NCBI GenBank assembly: GCA_009841015.1
Contig: VXMQ01000159.1
Location: 1 to 41,398 of the forward strand
Direction of reading: 5' to 3'
Origin: Candidatus Palauibacter denitrificans
GTDB taxonomy: Bacteria > Gemmatimonadota > Gemmatimonadetes > Palauibacterales > Palauibacteraceae
Length of the DNA: 41,398 nucleotides
Notes under the pieces: model-generated
Told to the model about the DNA's origin: nothing
The model's database searches: none
Seen by the model: the letters and a program-made list of their open reading frames with translations, nothing else
Made by a program: the position numbers and the translations under genes
In this document: one piece after another, positions 39,317 through 41,398 of the stretch
Position numbering within the stretch: position 1 is the stretch's first letter
Layout of the letters: every line of letters begins with the position of its first letter

Positions 39317-41089
39317 TCAGAATGCGCCTCCTCCACCTCCGCCGAAGCCGCCGCCCGAGAATCCGCCGCCCCCGGAAATCCCGCCGCCCGAGAAGCTCGA
39401 TCCCTGGGCGCTGCGCGGCGCGGACTGCATCACGCTGTGCGTCTCCGCGGACATGCTGTTCAGGTTCGAGACCAGAATGTGAGAGTTGAACGTCGAAAGA
39501 GCGTGCCCATGATACCAGTCCGGGGGTTCGCGATACAGGTCCCGGAAGGCCCGCGACCACTGCGCCGCGACGCCGAGCGCCATGGCGTACGGAAGACACT
39601 TCTCGAACATCTCCGGGCCCGTGATCTTCCGCCTGTAGCGGTCGGATTCGACGCGCGTGAGGAATTCCTCGAACCCCTTCACTTGCCGAAGCAGCTCCGT
39701 CCCCCTCTTCGTGCGCGCCGGCATGAAGAGTCCGAAAACCACGATGACGAACGCGGAGGCGATGGCCGCCCCGAGCACGGCCCCCATCGCCAGCGGCAGC
39801 ACGGCTTGGGCGAGCAGCCCGCCGAAGAAGATCACGATGCCGACCAGGAACCCCAGACCCACGTATTTCCCGGCGACGATGGTCGGCGATTCCGTGTACA
39901 CGCCGTGTTCGATGAGCGTCGCCAGCAACTTCGACTTCAGTTCCGGGAGGTCCTTGTAGAAGCGGTCCTTGAGGTCCGAGAGCCGGCGGATCCTCCGCCC
40001 CCCGAATACCGCCCGCAGGAGCGCGCTTTCGTGCGGGGCCAAGCGGTCTTCCGGGTCGTCGCGCCGCTTGAAGAGGTAGTCCTTCTCCTCGCGTTCCTCG
40101 ATCGTCAGGTGCCCCCGAACGGCGAGGTCGATCAGCGTCGCCGTGATGTCGCGCAGGTCGGCCCGGTTGTCGATGATGACGCCGACCTCGGCGGGCGTCA
40201 GATCGCCGGGCGGCTCGTAGCGCGGCTCGATCGACCCGATTTCGGGATCCCGGCCCCGCTCGTTCCAGCGCCGGTACATGAAGGCGAGGACGAAGAAGGG
40301 CAGGAAGAGCGGCCAGTTGTCGAACAGGTACATGCCGGCGCGGTCGATCGCCGTGGGCCGCCGGACGACGCCGGCATCCCATCCGACCCCGATCGTCAGG
40401 CCTTCCCGGAAGCCGAGCGGCCGGTCGGTGCGCACGTCGATCCGGGTACCCGTGACATCGACCGTCGCGTCGCGGCCGGTCGCACCGTAACCCCCGGTGA
40501 AGGCGTGGGCGCGCACCCCCCCGACGGCCGGCGGAAGCCTCACGGTCGCGCTCGCCGTCTCGATCGGGACCGGCCATTCGGTCCCCGTTACGTTCCAGTA
40601 CAGTTCGTCGTACGCCTCGACGATGCCGTCCGCTCCTTCATCCGCCTCGAAGAAGCGGAGCCCGTTCGTCACGCCGTAGGAGAGTCGAACCGTGCGCACC
40701 GTGTCGGCCGCGCCGGGTACCCAGATCCTCGTGTTCAGGTAGTCCCCATCGCGCTTCGACTCGTAGCGCAGCGGACTCCCGTCCGCGTCCGTCGCCGCAT
40801 TCACCGAAAGGCGCAGCTTGTAGCGGAACCCGTTGGTCCGGTGCTCGACGGCAATCGTCCGGTAGATTCCGTTGTAGCTTCCATTGAACCGGGGCCGGAT
40901 CGTTTCGGTCACCTCGATGGCCCCGCTCTCCAGCACCCGGATGTCGGCGTGGAAGTCCTCGATGCGCCAGGAGCGCTCCTGCGCGGCCGCCGGAGGTGGG
41001 ACGAGACAGAGGACGCCGGCCATGGCGCCTGCCAGCATGGCGGCTCGGGCCGCCGCCTCCGCGTCTCGTCGCGGACGCCGAAGCTTCAC
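39317..41089 (-). CDS. DUF2207 predicted membrane protein
   Basis: This 590-residue protein matches the DUF2207 family of membrane proteins that are commonly encoded beside LemA. It has a signal peptide of about 37 residues ending PAAAQ, then an extracytoplasmic beta-rich domain (about 40-255; IEVTETIRPRFNGSYNGIYR). A membrane helix near 265-280 (WPLFLPFFVLAFMYRRW) leads to a cytoplasmic winged-helix-like region (about 300-390; LTPAEVGVIIDNRADLRDIT). Two more membrane segments lie near 410-460. The C-terminus is a Gly/Ser-rich tail (SFSGGGISGGGGFSGGG and onward), as is usual in the family. The function is unknown. The start GTG 41089 overlaps the lemA stop in a GTGA, and the tail encodes the ribosome binding site of the peroxiredoxin. 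Confidence 0.9.
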   Translation of the reverse strand: MKLRRPRRDAEAAARAAMLAGAMAGVLCLVPPPAAAQERSWRIEDFHADIRVLESGAIEVTETIRPRFNGSYNGIYRTIAVEHRTNGFRYKLRLSVNAATDADGSPLRYESKRDGDYLNTRIWVPGAADTVRTVRLSYGVTNGLRFFEADEGADGIVEAYDELYWNVTGTEWPVPIETASATVRLPPAVGGVRAHAFTGGYGATGRDATVDVTGTRIDVRTDRPLGFREGLTIGVGWDAGVVRRPTAIDRAGMYLFDNWPLFLPFFVLAFMYRRWNERGRDPEIGSIEPRYEPPGDLTPAEVGVIIDNRADLRDITATLIDLAVRGHLTIEEREEKDYLFKRRDDPEDRLAPHESALLRAVFGGRRIRRLSDLKDRFYKDLPELKSKLLATLIEHGVYTESPTIVAGKYVGLGFLVGIVIFFGGLLAQAVLPLAMGAVLGAAIASAFVIVVFGLFMPARTKRGTELLRQVKGFEEFLTRVESDRYRRKITGPEMFEKCLPYAMALGVAAQWSRAFRDLYREPPDWYHGHALSTFNSHILVSNLNSMSAETHSVMQSAPRSAQGSSFSGGGISGGGGFSGGGFGGGGGGAF

Positions 41090-41398
41090 GAGAAGGCCAC
41101 CCTCGGCCCTTCGCGCCGCCGCTCGTCGTCGAGCGAAAAAAACTCCCGGCGTGTGTGGCCGAACAGCCCCGCCAGCAGGTTCGTCGGGAAGACCTGCAGC
41201 TTCGTATTGTAGTCCCGGACGACGGCGTTGTAGTAGCGTCGCGCGTTCTGCACCGCCTCCTCGATCTCATCGAGGGAGCCCTGAAAGTCCGTGAACGCCT
41301 CCACCGCCCGCAGCTGCGGGTAGGCCTCCGAGAGGGCGAAGAGCTTCCCGAGCGCTACCGCGAGCGTCCCCTCCGCCGCCCCCGCCTCGGTGGGTCCC
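41086..41398 (-). CDS. LemA family protein, C-terminal part (cut by window edge)
   Basis: Only the last 103 residues are inside the window; the 5' end lies beyond position 41398. The visible part matches the LemA C-terminus: EAYPQLRAVEAFTDFQGSL, NARRYYNAVVRDYNTKLQVF, PTNLLAGLFG and REFFSLDDE. LemA proteins are anchored by an N-terminal membrane helix, expected outside the window, with a helical cytoplasmic or periplasmic bundle. The lemA-DUF2207 pairing is widely conserved, but the shared function is not established. The GTGA overlap with DUF2207 indicates co-translation. The frame is open to the edge with no start needed inside. Confidence 0.93.
   Translation of the reverse strand, partial: GPTEAGAAEGTLAVALGKLFALSEAYPQLRAVEAFTDFQGSLDEIEEAVQNARRYYNAVVRDYNTKLQVFPTNLLAGLFGHTRREFFSLDDERRREGPRVAFS

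Overview
The window is very GC-rich and almost completely coding. It has no RNA genes, insertion sequences, prophage genes or CRISPR arrays that I can recognise. It looks like the chromosome of a diderm (outer-membrane) bacterium that respires with menaquinone. Evidence for the outer membrane is Pal, CpoB, LptD, LolA, Lnt, a TonB-dependent receptor and a second beta-barrel protein. The mixture, together with Asp-Thr-Val/Asp-Thr-Leu-rich N-termini on exported proteins, a GC-rich genome and menaquinone, best fits Gemmatimonadota or a close relative. That placement is an inference from style and gene content, not from a search.

Layout. (1) 137-7604, plus strand: pal, cpoB, nrdR, tatC, lptD, a trans-polyprenyl diphosphate synthase, a DUF4321-like small membrane protein and tatA. 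The first two genes are the tail of a tol-pal locus whose earlier genes would lie to the left. (2) 7746-9590, minus strand: a PpiD/SurA-type periplasmic folding factor, convergent with tatA and divergent from the next block. (3) 9761-33052, plus strand: twenty genes with no gap longer than 16 nt. They are a TPR protein, aroQ, an M24B aminopeptidase, efp, accB, accC, a 55-codon unknown, ftsK, lolA, rimO, hemL, lnt, a TonB-dependent receptor, an HDAC-family deacetylase, menF, menD, menB, menA, menE and a class V aminotransferase. (4) 33049-41398, minus strand: a seven-gene run, read from the right edge as lemA (partial), a DUF2207 membrane protein, a peroxiredoxin, a pterin carbinolamine dehydratase, an AstE/AspA-type zinc hydrolase, a large leucine-rich-repeat metzincin lipoprotein and a DUF5777-like beta-barrel protein.

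How the genes work together. Much of the window builds and maintains the envelope: lipoprotein maturation (Lnt) and traffic (LolA), LPS insertion (LptD), outer-membrane tethering (Pal/CpoB), Tat export (TatA/TatC) and periplasmic folding (PpiD-like). A second theme is respiration: five menaquinone genes plus a polyprenyl diphosphate synthase that could make the side chain, with menC and the thioesterase step missing from the window. The aroQ-M24B-efp-accB-accC order is widely conserved in bacteria.

Most unusual points: a predicted surface or periplasmic lipoprotein that fuses Ig-like, Calx-beta-like and leucine-rich repeats to a metzincin zinc protease; a 23-kb string of overlapping genes that may be one transcription unit; stop/start overlaps of the form NTGA that use all four NTG start codons, including a probable CTG start for lptD; an unrecognised 55-codon gene wedged between accC and ftsK; and a LolA-domain protein that appears to be a tethered lipoprotein.
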